Source: Corynebacterium mycetoides (lineage in GTDB: Bacteria; Actinomycetota; Actinomycetes; Mycobacteriales; Mycobacteriaceae). From it: 64,000 nt of DNA. Every line of letters starts with the position of its first letter. The stretch's first letter is position 1. The translations under genes were made by a program, and so were the position numbers. Location: the NCBI RefSeq assembly GCF_900103625.1, contig NZ_LT629700.1, positions 248,001 through 312,000 on the forward strand, given 5' to 3'. Below the pieces are notes generated by a model. That model was not told where the DNA came from. It saw nothing but the letters and a program-made list of their open reading frames with translations, and did not search any database. Below, piece after piece: positions 37,901 to 46,784 of the stretch.

Positions 37901-38759
37901 TGGTCAGCTGGATGGTGACGCCCTGGAAGTCATCCACCTTCAGCTTGTTGTCGCGGGCGCGGGCGACGATGTCCTCGTAGCCGTCGACGAACTTATCAAA
38001 GCTGAGCCGCTCGCACTCCTTGATGGCCGCGACGACGAGCGCGCGGGTGCCGTCCTTCTGCGGGAGGTCGATGGCCAGGCCCAAGTTGATGTGCTCCGGC
38101 TGGACCACGTTCGGCTTGCCGTCGACGACCTTGTAGTTGACGTTCATGCCCGGGTGGAGCTGGGTGGCCTTGACAATCGCGTACCCGATGATGTGGGTAA
38201 ACGAGATCTTCCCGCCGCGGGTGCGCTTGAGGTGGTCGTTGACCAGGGAGCGGTTTTCGAACATGAGCTTGACGGGCATGTCGCGCACCGAGGTGGCCGT
38301 CGGCAGCGACAGCGACTCGTCCATGTTCTTGGCAATCGTCCTGTAAATGCCCTTGAGCGGCTTCTCGCCCGTCTCCACGTGGACCGAGGGGATCTTGTCC
38401 AGCGGGGACTGCTTCGGCTTCGGCAGCGCCTTGGCGGGCTTCGCGGCGGCAGGTGCCGCGGCCTCGTCCACCTTCGTCTTCCGGCCGTCCTGGCTCGGGG
38501 CCGCGGTGGTCTTGGCAACCTGCGGGTCGGTCTTGGCCGTCGTGGCCGGCTTGGCCGACTGAGCCGATTGGGCCCGGCTCGCCTGCCCCGTGGCGGGCGC
38601 GGGGGAGACGCCCTTGCCCCCGTTGGCGGTCTCCGGCGCGCCCTCGCGCTCGAAGAGTTCGCGCCACTCCGGGTCAACGGAGTTGGGGTCCTCCTTGTAC
38701 TGCTGGTACATATCGTCGACCAGCCAGTCGTTTTGCCCGAAAGTACTGTCGCTGCTCAC
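34977..38759 (-). CDS. odhA: 2-oxoglutarate dehydrogenase, fused E2 catalytic and E1 domains (OdhA)
   Basis: 1260 residues from GTG 38759 (SSDSTFGQNDWLVDDMYQQY, the conserved OdhA N-terminus). A Pro/Ala linker (about 45-110) leads to an E2 acyltransferase domain with the catalytic TYDHRVVQGAESG near residue 340, then the thiamine-diphosphate E1 with GMPHRGRLNVLFN. There is no lipoyl domain, so it must use the lipoyl groups of the AceF subunit. OdhI is the known regulator in corynebacteria. A GlxR-like site lies upstream. Confidence 0.96.
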   Translation of the reverse strand: MSSDSTFGQNDWLVDDMYQQYKEDPNSVDPEWRELFEREGAPETANGGKGVSPAPATGQASRAQSAQSAKPATTAKTDPQVAKTTAAPSQDGRKTKVDEAAAPAAAKPAKALPKPKQSPLDKIPSVHVETGEKPLKGIYRTIAKNMDESLSLPTATSVRDMPVKLMFENRSLVNDHLKRTRGGKISFTHIIGYAIVKATQLHPGMNVNYKVVDGKPNVVQPEHINLGLAIDLPQKDGTRALVVAAIKECERLSFDKFVDGYEDIVARARDNKLKVDDFQGVTIQLTNPGGIGTRHSIPRLSNGVGTIVGVGAMDYPAEFAGASEDRLAELGVGKLVTLTSTYDHRVVQGAESGEFLRTISQLLIDDAFWDDIFTSMGIPYSPLRWAQDLPNSGINKDTRVMQLIEAYRSRGHLIADTNPLRWKQPGLPKPDSRDLEMETHGLTLWDLDRTFHVGGFGGKETMTLREVLSRLRAAYTLHVGAEYTHVLDRDEREWLRDRIEAGMPKPTSAEQKYILQKLNAAEAFENFLQTKYLGQKRFSLEGAETLIPLMDAVIDTAAGQGLEEVVIGMPHRGRLNVLFNIVGKPVSTIFNEFEGNMQSAQQGGSGDVKYHLGFEGEHIQMFGDGEIKVSLAANPSHLEAVDPVLVGIARAKDDALRHTQGRTDHPIVPLMLHGDASFAGLGIVQETLNLANLPGYTVGGTVHIVVNNQIGFTTTPESGRSTFYATDLAKGFDCPVFHVNGDDPEAAAWVAQLATEYRREFGKDVFIDLICYRLRGHNEADDPTVTQPLMYEQIQSHPSVRTRYTHDLIGRGDITAEEAEIAAQDFHDQLDSVFSDVKASEGKPSEQTGITEAQELTLGLDTNITEETFARLAKAYADLPDAFTPNKRLGSVIKKRGSSLTDGDIDWGWGELLAFGSLAEEGKFVRLAGEDSQRGTFTQRHAVLYDPETGESFNPLDYNAQEADNGGRFEVYNSALTEYAGLGFEYGYTIGNSNAVVAWEAQFGDFANGGQTIIDEYIASGETKWGQLSGLISLLPHGYEGQGPDHSSARIERFLQLVAEGSMTIAQPSTPANHFHLLRRQALGDMKRPLIVFTPKSMLRNKAAVSQPADFIEVDRFQSVIDDPFFVARGNKKIEGADHSKVTTILLCSGKIYWELDKRRQKDKRDDVAIIRIEMLHPIPFNRLSDAFANYPNAKQIRFVQDEPANQGPWPFYSEHLRNFVDNMPEMVRVSRRSQSTTATGVAKVHQQEEQQLIDEAFAD

Positions 38760-38798
38760 GGCAGGTGCTCGCCTCACTATCTTTGTTCGTCTGCTTCG

Positions 38799-38814
38799 TG
38801 TGAATGTTTTTACA
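38799..38814 (-). promoter_or_regulatory. Candidate GlxR (CRP-type) site upstream of odhA
   Basis: TGTGA-N6-TTACA is one base from the CRP/GlxR consensus TGTGA-N6-TCACA. It lies 40-55 bp before the odhA start. GlxR controls many central-metabolism genes in corynebacteria. Single-site similarity only. Confidence 0.3.
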
Positions 38815-38904
38815 GGGGTAACTTTTATCGACTCTATTGACTGTTCCGCGCGAGGGCTAACTCGCCTCTGGGCTTCTGCGCCAATCGGGCACGGGCTACC
38901 CCCA

Positions 38905-41900
38905 TTATCGGTGAGCCGCCCACAATCGGGCGTATTGTCCACCGGTTTTCAGGAGCTGCTCGTGGGAACCGTCCTCTATGATACGTCCTTCGTTGACAAC
39001 GAGTATCCGGTGTGCCCGTCTCGCCGTCGCCAGCCGGTGCGCGACGATCACGGAGGTGCGGCCCGCCGTGGTGTTTTCGGCGGCGTCCAGCACGGCGCGC
39101 TCCGTGGCGGGGTCGAGGGTTGCGGTCGCCTCGTCCAGGAGCACGACGTCCGGTTCGAGCATCTCGGCGCGGGCGAGCGCGATGATCTGGCGCTGCCCGG
39201 AGCTTAGTCCCCGCCCGCGCTCCCCGACGTCGTGGTTGAAGCCGCCGGGGATGGTCGCGATGACCCCCAGCGCGCCGATGCGGCGCACCGCGTCCTCAAT
39301 GTCGGCGGGTGTCGCCCCGTCGACCCCGTACGCGATGTTCTCGGCCACGGTGCCGGGGAAGAGGTAGGACTCCTGCGGCACCTGGGCCAGCGCGCGGCGC
39401 CACTGCCTCAAGGGGAAGTGCGCGATATCGCGTGACGACGCCCGCACGTCGCCCTCGACCGGGTCATAGAAGCGGGCCAGCAGCTTGACCACCGTAGACT
39501 TTCCCGCCCCTGTCGGCCCGACGAGGGCGACGGTGCGCCCGGGCTCGAGTGTGACGGTGACGTCGTCCAGCACTGTGGTGGGGGACGCGCCCTCCGGGTC
39601 GTAGGAGAAGGAGACGTGGTCGAACTCCAGGGGGCCTGCCGCCGCGGCGGCGGCGCCGGGGTCCGTCCCCGTATCGGGCACGGTGGTGCGGGTGGCCAGA
39701 AGGTCCGTGATGCGGGTGAAGCTCACGGTGGCCTGCTGCCAGGCGTCGAAGGTCTGGCCGAGTTGCTGGATCGGTCCGTAGAGCTGGCCCAAGTACATGG
39801 TGAAGGCGACGAGCACGCCGACGGAGAGCTCGCCGCTTGCCACCCGTCCCGCGCCGACGCCGACGACGATGGCCGTCATCACCTGGGAAATGGCCTGCAT
39901 GCCGGGGAAGTAGAGCGCGAGCAGGTTGACCGAGCGTATCCGGTAGCGCCGGTAGGTGTCGGACTCGCGGGCGAACGCGGCTTCGGCCACGGGCTCCGCC
40001 AGGTGCATCTGCGAGATGCGGATGCCGCCGATCAGCTCGGCAAACTCCCCGTTGACAAGCGAGATCTGTGCGCGTGCCGCGTTGTAGTAGCGCTTGGACA
40101 GGATGCGGAACACCACGGTGGCGGCCACGATGAGGGGCACGGCCGCAAGCGCGATAAGTGTGAGCTGGCCGTCGGTGGCCACCAGCATGACGGTGACACC
40201 GATGAGCGTGCCCACCGCCACGATCGCCTGCGCGAGCCCGGTTTGCAGGAAGGAGGACAGGGTGTCGATGTCGGTGGTCATGCGCGTCATGATGCGCCCC
40301 GACAGGTTGCGCTCGAAGTAGCTCAGGCCCAGCTGCTGCAGGTGCGCGTAGCTGCGCAGCCGCAGCCCGTAGAGCAGCCGTTCCCCGGACCGGGCGCTGA
40401 GCACCGTCATGGCCACCTCCGCGGCCCAGGCGATGACCACCACGCCGAGCGCGAGCCCGCCGACGGCCCACAGGGTGGCGGTGTCCTGCGGGGCGATGCC
40501 CCGGTCGATCGCCGCGCGGATGAGCGTCGGCAGGGCGAGGTCCGCCAGCACCCCGATGACGAGGAGGACGACGGTGGCCGCGATGAGCCACCGCACCGCC
40601 CGGAACAGCCCGGAAACCTTGAACGAGGAGGTCGGCCGGCGCAGCTCCTGAAGCTTCGCGTCGCCGAGCTTCGGCTCCTCCGTCGCCGGCGGGAGCGCGT
40701 CTACGCGGGCCAGCAGGTCGTCGGTGGCGGCGATCGAGCGGCCGTGCCCGGAGGTGGAGAAGTGCTCGCGCCTGACGTGGCTGACCTCCGGCCACAGCTG
40801 GGCGTGCGTGGGCTCCGCCGGGAGTGTGGCTGTGTCGGTGTCGAGCTCGTCGGGCTCGTCGGGGTCCATCAGCGCGCGGTAGGCGGCGGTGGCCACGATC
40901 TCGTCGCGCGGCCCGTCGGCGACCACGCGGCCGGAGTCGACCACGACGACGCGGTCGGCGTGATCCACCGTGGATTGGCGGTGCGCCACCGCGATCACGG
41001 TGACGCCGCGAAGGTGGGCGCGCAGGTTGGACAGGATGGCGGCCTCGTTGTCGGCGTCGATGGCGCTGGTGGCGTCGTCGAGCACCATGATGGCCGGGCG
41101 CGACAGCAGCGCGCGGGCGAGCGCGACGCGCTGGCGCTGCCCGCCCGAGAGGGTCAGCCCGCGCTCGCCCACGAGCGTGTCGTAGCCGTCCGGGAGGCGG
41201 TCGATGAACTCGTCCGCGCGGGCGAGGCGCGCCGCCTCGGCGACATCCGCGTCGGACGCATCCGCGCCCATGATGATGTTGTCGCGGATGGAGGAGGAGA
41301 ACAAGAACGCCTCGTCGAACACGCAGGTGACCTTCTCGCGGATGGATTCGGGCTGCATGCGTGAGTAATCGGTGGCGTTGGCGGAGGCGTCGACAAGCGA
41401 AATGCTCCCCGAGTCCGGGGTGTAGAAGGCGCCCGCGAGCTGGACGGCCATGGACTTGCCCGCCCCCGCGGGGCCGACGACCGCGACGTTTTCGCCGGGG
41501 CGGGCCTCAAGCGTGAAACCGTGCAACACCTCGTGACCGCCGGAGGAAAAGTGCACGTCGCGGAAGCGGATGCCCACGGCACCGGGCTGGGCGGGCAGCG
41601 GGTCTACGGGTTCGGGGCGCTCGGGGGAAAGCGTGAGCACCTGGTCGAGGCGGTTAACGGAGCTCATGCCCATCTGCAGGCGCACGTACTGGTTGGTCAG
41701 CATGGACATCAGCGAGGACATCGACGTCAGATAGGCGGTGAACGCCACGAAGGAGCCGATCGTGATCGCCCCGGACACGGCGATGAGCCCGCCCGCGACG
41801 ATCGTGATCACCAGCGCCATCTTGGGCAGCTGGGATAACACCGGCTGGAACCGCGCGGTGAGCTTGGCGGAGCGCATCTTCACCGCGTAGAGGCGCCGGC

Positions 41901-42567
41901 CGAGGACGTCGAGGCGGTCGATCTCGCGATCCTCCCGGCCGAACGCCTTGACCACGCGCACGCCCGAGACGGTCTGCTCGACGTGGCTGGCCAGGTCCGC
42001 CGCCGTCTGCTGGTTGACCCAGGTGGCGGCGTAAAGCGCGGTGCGGGAGCGGTTCGCCTCCCACAGAATCAGCGGCATGAGAGCCAGCGAGAGCAGCGTG
42101 AGGCGCACGTCCATGGTGAACATGACCACCACGGTGGCGGCCAGCTGCAGTGCGCGGGTGAGAAACATCGGCAGTGAGGCCAAGACCATGTGGAACTGGT
42201 TGAGGTCCGAAATCGAGCGCGAGACGATCTGGCCCGTGACAATGTCGTCCTGGCCGGGTCCGTCAAGGCGGTGCAGCGTTTTCAGCAGGAGCACGCGCAC
42301 CCAGTGCTGCGAGTTGGAGGCAAAGAGCCCCGAGGTCCGGCGCCGCACCCAGCTCAGCGCGTAGGTGACAAGTGCGAGGCCCACCATGGTCCACGCGATG
42401 GCGCGCACGGAGCCGGAGGCCGCCCCCGTGGCCACGTCGATGGCACGGCCCGTCAGCGACGGCAGCGCCACTTGCGCGACCGCCGCGAGCACCGCGCTGC
42501 CGAACGCGAGCGCCGCGGCGGTACGGTTGGCGGCGAGCGCCCGCCGGGCCAGCGCCGGGCTAGCCAC
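38905..42567 (-). CDS. Fused double ABC exporter with asymmetric ATP sites
   Basis: 1220 residues from GTG 42567, which overlaps the previous gene by 8 nt. Two membrane-domain/ATPase halves are joined in one chain. Half 1 has Walker A GPAGAGKSM, LSGGQRQRVALA and Walker B IMVLDDATSAID, with Asp in place of the catalytic Glu. Half 2 has GPTGAGKST, LSSGQRQIIALA and VVLLDEATATLD. So one ATP site is degenerate, as in heterodimeric multidrug exporters. Substrate unknown. Its stop lies 145 bp from the odhA start, so odhA has its own promoter. Confidence 0.92.
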   Translation of the reverse strand: MASPALARRALAANRTAAALAFGSAVLAAVAQVALPSLTGRAIDVATGAASGSVRAIAWTMVGLALVTYALSWVRRRTSGLFASNSQHWVRVLLLKTLHRLDGPGQDDIVTGQIVSRSISDLNQFHMVLASLPMFLTRALQLAATVVVMFTMDVRLTLLSLALMPLILWEANRSRTALYAATWVNQQTAADLASHVEQTVSGVRVVKAFGREDREIDRLDVLGRRLYAVKMRSAKLTARFQPVLSQLPKMALVITIVAGGLIAVSGAITIGSFVAFTAYLTSMSSLMSMLTNQYVRLQMGMSSVNRLDQVLTLSPERPEPVDPLPAQPGAVGIRFRDVHFSSGGHEVLHGFTLEARPGENVAVVGPAGAGKSMAVQLAGAFYTPDSGSISLVDASANATDYSRMQPESIREKVTCVFDEAFLFSSSIRDNIIMGADASDADVAEAARLARADEFIDRLPDGYDTLVGERGLTLSGGQRQRVALARALLSRPAIMVLDDATSAIDADNEAAILSNLRAHLRGVTVIAVAHRQSTVDHADRVVVVDSGRVVADGPRDEIVATAAYRALMDPDEPDELDTDTATLPAEPTHAQLWPEVSHVRREHFSTSGHGRSIAATDDLLARVDALPPATEEPKLGDAKLQELRRPTSSFKVSGLFRAVRWLIAATVVLLVIGVLADLALPTLIRAAIDRGIAPQDTATLWAVGGLALGVVVIAWAAEVAMTVLSARSGERLLYGLRLRSYAHLQQLGLSYFERNLSGRIMTRMTTDIDTLSSFLQTGLAQAIVAVGTLIGVTVMLVATDGQLTLIALAAVPLIVAATVVFRILSKRYYNAARAQISLVNGEFAELIGGIRISQMHLAEPVAEAAFARESDTYRRYRIRSVNLLALYFPGMQAISQVMTAIVVGVGAGRVASGELSVGVLVAFTMYLGQLYGPIQQLGQTFDAWQQATVSFTRITDLLATRTTVPDTGTDPGAAAAAAGPLEFDHVSFSYDPEGASPTTVLDDVTVTLEPGRTVALVGPTGAGKSTVVKLLARFYDPVEGDVRASSRDIAHFPLRQWRRALAQVPQESYLFPGTVAENIAYGVDGATPADIEDAVRRIGALGVIATIPGGFNHDVGERGRGLSSGQRQIIALARAEMLEPDVVLLDEATATLDPATERAVLDAAENTTAGRTSVIVAHRLATARRAHRILVVNEGRIIEDGSHEQLLKTGGQYARLWAAHR

Positions 42568-43486
42568 GGTTGCGGCGCGTGGCGCGCTTGCTGCGCTTGT
42601 CAGCCTTGTCGTCCGTGCCGCCGACGGCGCGCCGGACAAAGGAGATGAACTCGCGCGGGCTGGAAGAGCGCTTGACCTCGACCTCCGCCTCCGATTCCGC
42701 AGAGGGCAGCGCCTCGGCAAAGCGCTGCGGAAGCGGGCCGAGAGAAGCGGCGACGTTGTCCGCCACCACGGCGGCGAGCTTGCGGTTGGCGATCGTGCCG
42801 GCCACCGCGCCGATTCCCAGCGGGAGGAACTTGCCCAGCCACGTGCGGCGCAGCCGCTTGGTCACCGAACGTATCGCCGTGCGGGTGAGGATGTTGTTGG
42901 CCTCCACAAGCGTGGGCCCGGAAAAGCGCGAGAGCATGTTCACGCTCGGCACGCCCCCGCTGGAGCCGAGGATGGAATCCACCACGGCCAGCCCCTGGGT
43001 ACCTGTCAGCGCCACGAGCACAATGGTGCGGCGGCGCTCCGGGTCGTCGATGTCCACGCCGCGCAGGTACGCGCTGGCCACGGTGTAGAAGGCGGCGAGG
43101 TCGAGGAAGACCACGGACTCGCCCGCCACGGCCGCCGCGCCGGTGATCAGGCCGATGCCGGGCACTGCGGCGGTGAGACCCACGCCGGCGCCCGTGCCGG
43201 AGACGGTGGTGCGGAAGTGTCGGTCCATCTTCGCCTGCACCTCGGCGGGGCTCGCGCCGGGGTTTTGGCGGCGCAGCCAGTTGACGTACGCCTTGATGCT
43301 GCCGGCCTGCAGGTGGACGGCCTTGTCCACCGCGGCGATGAACATTTTGCCGATGCGCCCCGCCTCCTCCTCCAGCTTGCGTGGATCGGAGCCCAGGGCG
43401 TCGGTGATGATCTCCTGGGCACCGGCGTCGCTGTCCTGGCGGCCGCGGTTTAAGGAGCGGTTGGAATCCGAGCGCCCGAAAATCAT
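42560..43486 (-). CDS. EcsC-like conserved protein upstream of the ABC exporter
   Basis: 308 residues from ATG 43486, with AAGGAGAA upstream; an in-frame ATG at 43510 is less favoured. Glycine-rich hydrophobic stretches (GTGAGVGLTAAVPGIGLITGAAAVAG and FLPLGIGAVAG) resemble the EcsC family. The C-terminus is basic (DKADKRSKRATRRNRG). The overlap with the exporter gene suggests a shared role at the membrane. Function unknown. Confidence 0.72.
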   Translation of the reverse strand: MIFGRSDSNRSLNRGRQDSDAGAQEIITDALGSDPRKLEEEAGRIGKMFIAAVDKAVHLQAGSIKAYVNWLRRQNPGASPAEVQAKMDRHFRTTVSGTGAGVGLTAAVPGIGLITGAAAVAGESVVFLDLAAFYTVASAYLRGVDIDDPERRRTIVLVALTGTQGLAVVDSILGSSGGVPSVNMLSRFSGPTLVEANNILTRTAIRSVTKRLRRTWLGKFLPLGIGAVAGTIANRKLAAVVADNVAASLGPLPQRFAEALPSAESEAEVEVKRSSSPREFISFVRRAVGGTDDKADKRSKRATRRNRG

Positions 43487-43562
43487 TGTGTTCTCCTTAG
43501 GGTGAGTCAACTAAGCTCGCCCAAGTTTAGAAGATCGCGTGGATTAGGTGGAAGGACCGCGG

Positions 43563-45152
43563 GTGAGGCAGCCGGAAGTGCGCACCACGTCGGGCGCGGT
43601 CCGCGGAGTGGTGGACCCCACCACCGGCGCGCGGACGTGGCGCGGCGTGCCGTTCGGCGATTCCACCGCGGGTGCCCAACGCTTCCGCGCCTCCCACCCG
43701 GCGCCCGAGTGGGAGGGCGTGCGCGACGCCGCGATGTACGCCCCGCCCGCCATGCAGACCACCTTCAGCTTCAAGGACACCGTCATCGGCTCGGAGGATT
43801 GCCTCACGCTCGACATCGTGCGCCCCGACACGGACGACGTTTTGCCGGTGGTGGTCTACTTCCACGGCGGCACGTTCATCACCGGCTCCTCGCACGAGAA
43901 GGTGCTGCAGGGGCACTTCCTGGCCGAGGCCACCAACGTCGTCTACGTCTCGGTGAACTTCCGCCTCGGCGTGCTGGGCTACCTGGACATGCGCTCGGTG
44001 GGGGAGGACTGCGTGGCCAACCCGGCGATCTATGACCAGGTCCTCGCGCTGCGCTGGGTGCACGAGAACATCGCCGCGTTCGGTGGTGACCCCGGCTCAG
44101 TCACGCTCATGGGGGAGTCCGCGGGCGGGGCGGCGGTGATTCATCTCATGTGCGCGCCGGCGGCGAGGGGGCTGTTCCACCGCGCGGTGGCGCAGTCGCC
44201 GCCGTCGGCAAGCGTGCACTCGCGCGTCCAGGCGGCCATGTGGGTCCGCAGGCTTATCGACGGCCTGGGGATGCCCCGCACCACAACCCTTACCGACCTG
44301 CGTGACGTGGACGCCCACGAGCTCGTGCGCGTGAGCCGCTCGATGATGCTCACGGGCAAGGAGGTGGTGCAGTTCAACACCGCGTTCATGCCCACGGTGG
44401 ACCAGTCCATGCTGCCGGCGCACCCGATCGACATGTTCGAGGCGGGGGAGGAGGCGGCGGTTCCGCTGATCATTGGCACGAACTCGGATGAGGCGAGTTT
44501 TGCCAAGGCGATGTACCAGACCACGAAGTCGCGGCAGCGCGCCGCGCGCCGGGCTCTGGAGGCGTTCGACGCGGATAACGCCCATTTGGTGATGGAGGCC
44601 TACGGGTATGCCGGCGGCCGCGCGGACTTCGCCGATTTGATTGCCGACGCCGTGTTCTGGGCGCCCTCGGTGATGCTGGCCACGGCGCACCGCCGCCAGG
44701 CGCCGACGTGGATGTACCGCTTCAATTACGCCTCGGCGGCGATGCGCATGCTGGGGCTGGGGGCGATGCATTCGGCGGACCTGGTCGCGGTGTTCGGCGA
44801 CCCGTTCGCCACCCGCATGTCGCGGCTGGACCGCTTCGGCTCACGGGAGAGCTTCGCGGAGGTGAGCCGCTCGATGCAGGAGCACTGGGGGAGCTTCTTC
44901 CACACGGGCCGGCCGGGGGAGGCGTGGCCGATCTATGGCTTTCGGCGTGACGACGTCCCGGGGCGCGCCACCGCGGTCTTCGGCAGCGAGCGCACCGTGG
45001 AGTACGACCCGAAGAGCGCGCAGCGCTTGGCGTGGGAGGGCTTCGACATGCGGGAATGGGGCAACAACCGCGCGGACTTGATGGAGTCCCTGGCGGAGTT
45101 CTTCGGGTTCGACCTGCCGGACGGCGGCGTGCCGGACAGCGACGACGAATAG
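43563..45152 (+). CDS. Type B carboxylesterase
   Basis: 529 residues from GTG 43563, placed 6 nt after GGAAGGA; GTG 43548 would add five residues. Alpha/beta-hydrolase features: WRGVPFGDS, SEDCLTLDI, the oxyanion loop YFHGGTFITGS and nucleophile elbow GESAGG near residue 187. The acid is in GTNSDEASF and the His near MHSADLVAVFGD. No signal peptide, so it acts in the cytoplasm. Natural ester substrate unknown. Confidence 0.9.
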   Translation: MRQPEVRTTSGAVRGVVDPTTGARTWRGVPFGDSTAGAQRFRASHPAPEWEGVRDAAMYAPPAMQTTFSFKDTVIGSEDCLTLDIVRPDTDDVLPVVVYFHGGTFITGSSHEKVLQGHFLAEATNVVYVSVNFRLGVLGYLDMRSVGEDCVANPAIYDQVLALRWVHENIAAFGGDPGSVTLMGESAGGAAVIHLMCAPAARGLFHRAVAQSPPSASVHSRVQAAMWVRRLIDGLGMPRTTTLTDLRDVDAHELVRVSRSMMLTGKEVVQFNTAFMPTVDQSMLPAHPIDMFEAGEEAAVPLIIGTNSDEASFAKAMYQTTKSRQRAARRALEAFDADNAHLVMEAYGYAGGRADFADLIADAVFWAPSVMLATAHRRQAPTWMYRFNYASAAMRMLGLGAMHSADLVAVFGDPFATRMSRLDRFGSRESFAEVSRSMQEHWGSFFHTGRPGEAWPIYGFRRDDVPGRATAVFGSERTVEYDPKSAQRLAWEGFDMREWGNNRADLMESLAEFFGFDLPDGGVPDSDDE

Positions 45153-45241
45153 TTTTCCGGGCGCGGCGGGGACGTTCTTCGCTAGGCTGGGGCCGACATC
45201 GACGAGTTTGTCAGCCGCCCACCCGGAAGGAATGGTTCGCC

Positions 45242-46216
45242 GTGAGCTTTTTTGAGGATATCGCCGCCGCCCTCGACCGCGATGGCATTGAATCGCGCGT
45301 CCACGACGAAACGATGTTCGTGCCCATCACGGCCGATGTCGAGATCCAGTTCGTCGAGATCGACCCCCACTTGCCCGCCGCGAACGTCTACATCGCGGCG
45401 GCCGACGTGGACGAGGACGACGACGAGTTCGAGGCCGTGCTGGTCTCTGTCGTGTTCTCGGTGGAGGACGCCGTGGCGACGGTGCGCGAGCACGTGGCCA
45501 CCGACCAGGTGGTCACGGTGCTGCGCGACTTGCACGAGGCGACCGACGAGCGCATCAGCGACCTCGAGTTCTTCCCCGACCCGGTGAACAACCAGCTGAT
45601 GCGCGCCGAGGTGGGGGAGAGCGCGGAGCTGCACGTGCTGGTCGAGGTAGTCGACGGCGAGCCGTGCGCGTCCGTCACCTTCGTTGCACTGTCGGATAAC
45701 TACGACGATTTGATGGACGACGCCATCGGTGAGCTGTGGGAGTCGGATGGGGATGCGGAGCTGACGGACGAGGACCGCCTGCGCCTATTCGAGACGATCC
45801 ACGCCGAGGCAGTGTCCGAGTCCGAGGTGCTGGAGCTGGGCACGTTCGCCGACTTCGATCGACTGTTTGACGTGCTCTCGCTTGCGGCCGATCAGGCCGA
45901 AGAGTGGGAATCCCAGCTCCTTCCCGTGGAGGACGACTTCGATGAGCCCGAAGTGTTCGATATTTTCGGCCGCGACGGTCTCGACGAGGAGCTCGAGGAT
46001 GACGATGACGTTGAAGACGACGACTTCGACGAGGACGACGAGGATGACCTCGACGATGATGACGACGAGGACGACGCCATCGACGCCGATGACGCCGGCA
46101 CGGTGAGGGCCGCGTCAGCCCTCACCCCGGATCCGTCGGAGGCGGCGTCGGCGCATCGGATCCGACGCACCGACATCGACCCGGATGACCAGGTCCCCGT
46201 CGCCGACGAGGTGTGA
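45242..46216 (+). CDS. Acidic conserved protein with a poly-Asp/Glu tract
   Basis: 324 residues from GTG 45242 with GGAAGGA upstream and a TAGGCT -10 box at 45183. Residues 1-220 look like a folded domain with two YbjN-like halves (FFEDIAAALDRDGIESRVHDET; LHVLVEVVDGEPCASVTFVAL). Around residues 250-285 the chain is nearly all Asp/Glu. The tail has SAHRIRRTDIDPDD. Function unknown; similar acidic proteins may act as protein-protein scaffolds. Confidence 0.75.
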   Translation: MSFFEDIAAALDRDGIESRVHDETMFVPITADVEIQFVEIDPHLPAANVYIAAADVDEDDDEFEAVLVSVVFSVEDAVATVREHVATDQVVTVLRDLHEATDERISDLEFFPDPVNNQLMRAEVGESAELHVLVEVVDGEPCASVTFVALSDNYDDLMDDAIGELWESDGDAELTDEDRLRLFETIHAEAVSESEVLELGTFADFDRLFDVLSLAADQAEEWESQLLPVEDDFDEPEVFDIFGRDGLDEELEDDDDVEDDDFDEDDEDDLDDDDDEDDAIDADDAGTVRAASALTPDPSEAASAHRIRRTDIDPDDQVPVADEV

Positions 46217-46227
46217 GCGCGGAGTAC

Positions 46228-46671
46228 CTACGCTGCCGTCATCCCGTCGAACATCGACGCCGGCGAGGAGACCGGGGTGAACGAGCCGTCCACCAGCCAC
46301 ACGTAAGTCACGGCGCGCGGCGAAGCGATTTCGTGCACGGATCCCGCGTGGTTGTCCGTCACCAGCGCGCGTACCCACGCTTCCGTCAGGTGAGGGTCCA
46401 CGAGAGCGCCGGAGGCGTCGGTGAAGCGAAGCTCGATGAGGTAGGCGGGGACGTGGGGCTCTCCCCAGCCCTGGATTCTCGCCCTCGCCCGGGGCCCCAC
46501 GCGGCGACGGGTGACCGCAGCCGACAGGTGCGGTCCGGAGTCTGGCGCGGGGAGGTCTTTCACGGGCGGGCGCCACGCAGCGGACGGGCGGGCGAGTGAG
46601 CGGGGATGGCGGATGATGGTGTTGAGGTCGTCGAGGGCGAGCGGATGGCGTGTTTCAATGCTGTTTGTCAT
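46228..46671 (-). CDS. Small hypothetical protein
   Basis: 147 residues from ATG 46671; TATCTT lies 7 nt upstream on the minus strand, favouring this start over 46725. Features are an Arg-rich centre (VTRRRVGPRARARIQGWGEP) and AYLIELRFTDASGALVDPHL, AVTYVWLVDGSF. The pattern resembles the actinobacterial Rv3651-like or DUF family of small alpha/beta proteins, but I do not recognise it with certainty. Divergent from an MFS transporter with a LexA-like repeat between them. Confidence 0.65.
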   Translation of the reverse strand: MTNSIETRHPLALDDLNTIIRHPRSLARPSAAWRPPVKDLPAPDSGPHLSAAVTRRRVGPRARARIQGWGEPHVPAYLIELRFTDASGALVDPHLTEAWVRALVTDNHAGSVHEIASPRAVTYVWLVDGSFTPVSSPASMFDGMTAA

Positions 46672-46715
46672 GCCCAAGAAGATAGAACACGGGTGCGACA
46701 CCGCCATCGCGAAAC

Positions 46716-46731
46716 TAGAACACACGTTCTA
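46716..46731. promoter_or_regulatory. LexA-like inverted repeat in the divergent hypothetical/MFS promoter region
   Basis: TAGAAC-ACAC-GTTCTA is a perfect 6-4-6 inverted repeat. The core GAAC-N4-GTTC matches Gram-positive SOS boxes, though the outer C/G pair is A/T here. A further TAGAAC half-site lies at 46683-46688. It could equally be the operator of an unlinked TetR- or MarR-type regulator. Confidence 0.45.
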
Positions 46732-46784
46732 ACACGGAGGCCGGGAAACCGCTCTGGCGCACAAAGGGCTAGCCTGTCTTCGGT

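Noticed and set aside
34266..38840. A 1524-codon open frame on the plus strand, antisense to odhA
   Set aside because: High GC leaves opposite frames open. The translation is full of His/Arg/Val/Gly runs with no domain, and the opposite strand is clearly OdhA.
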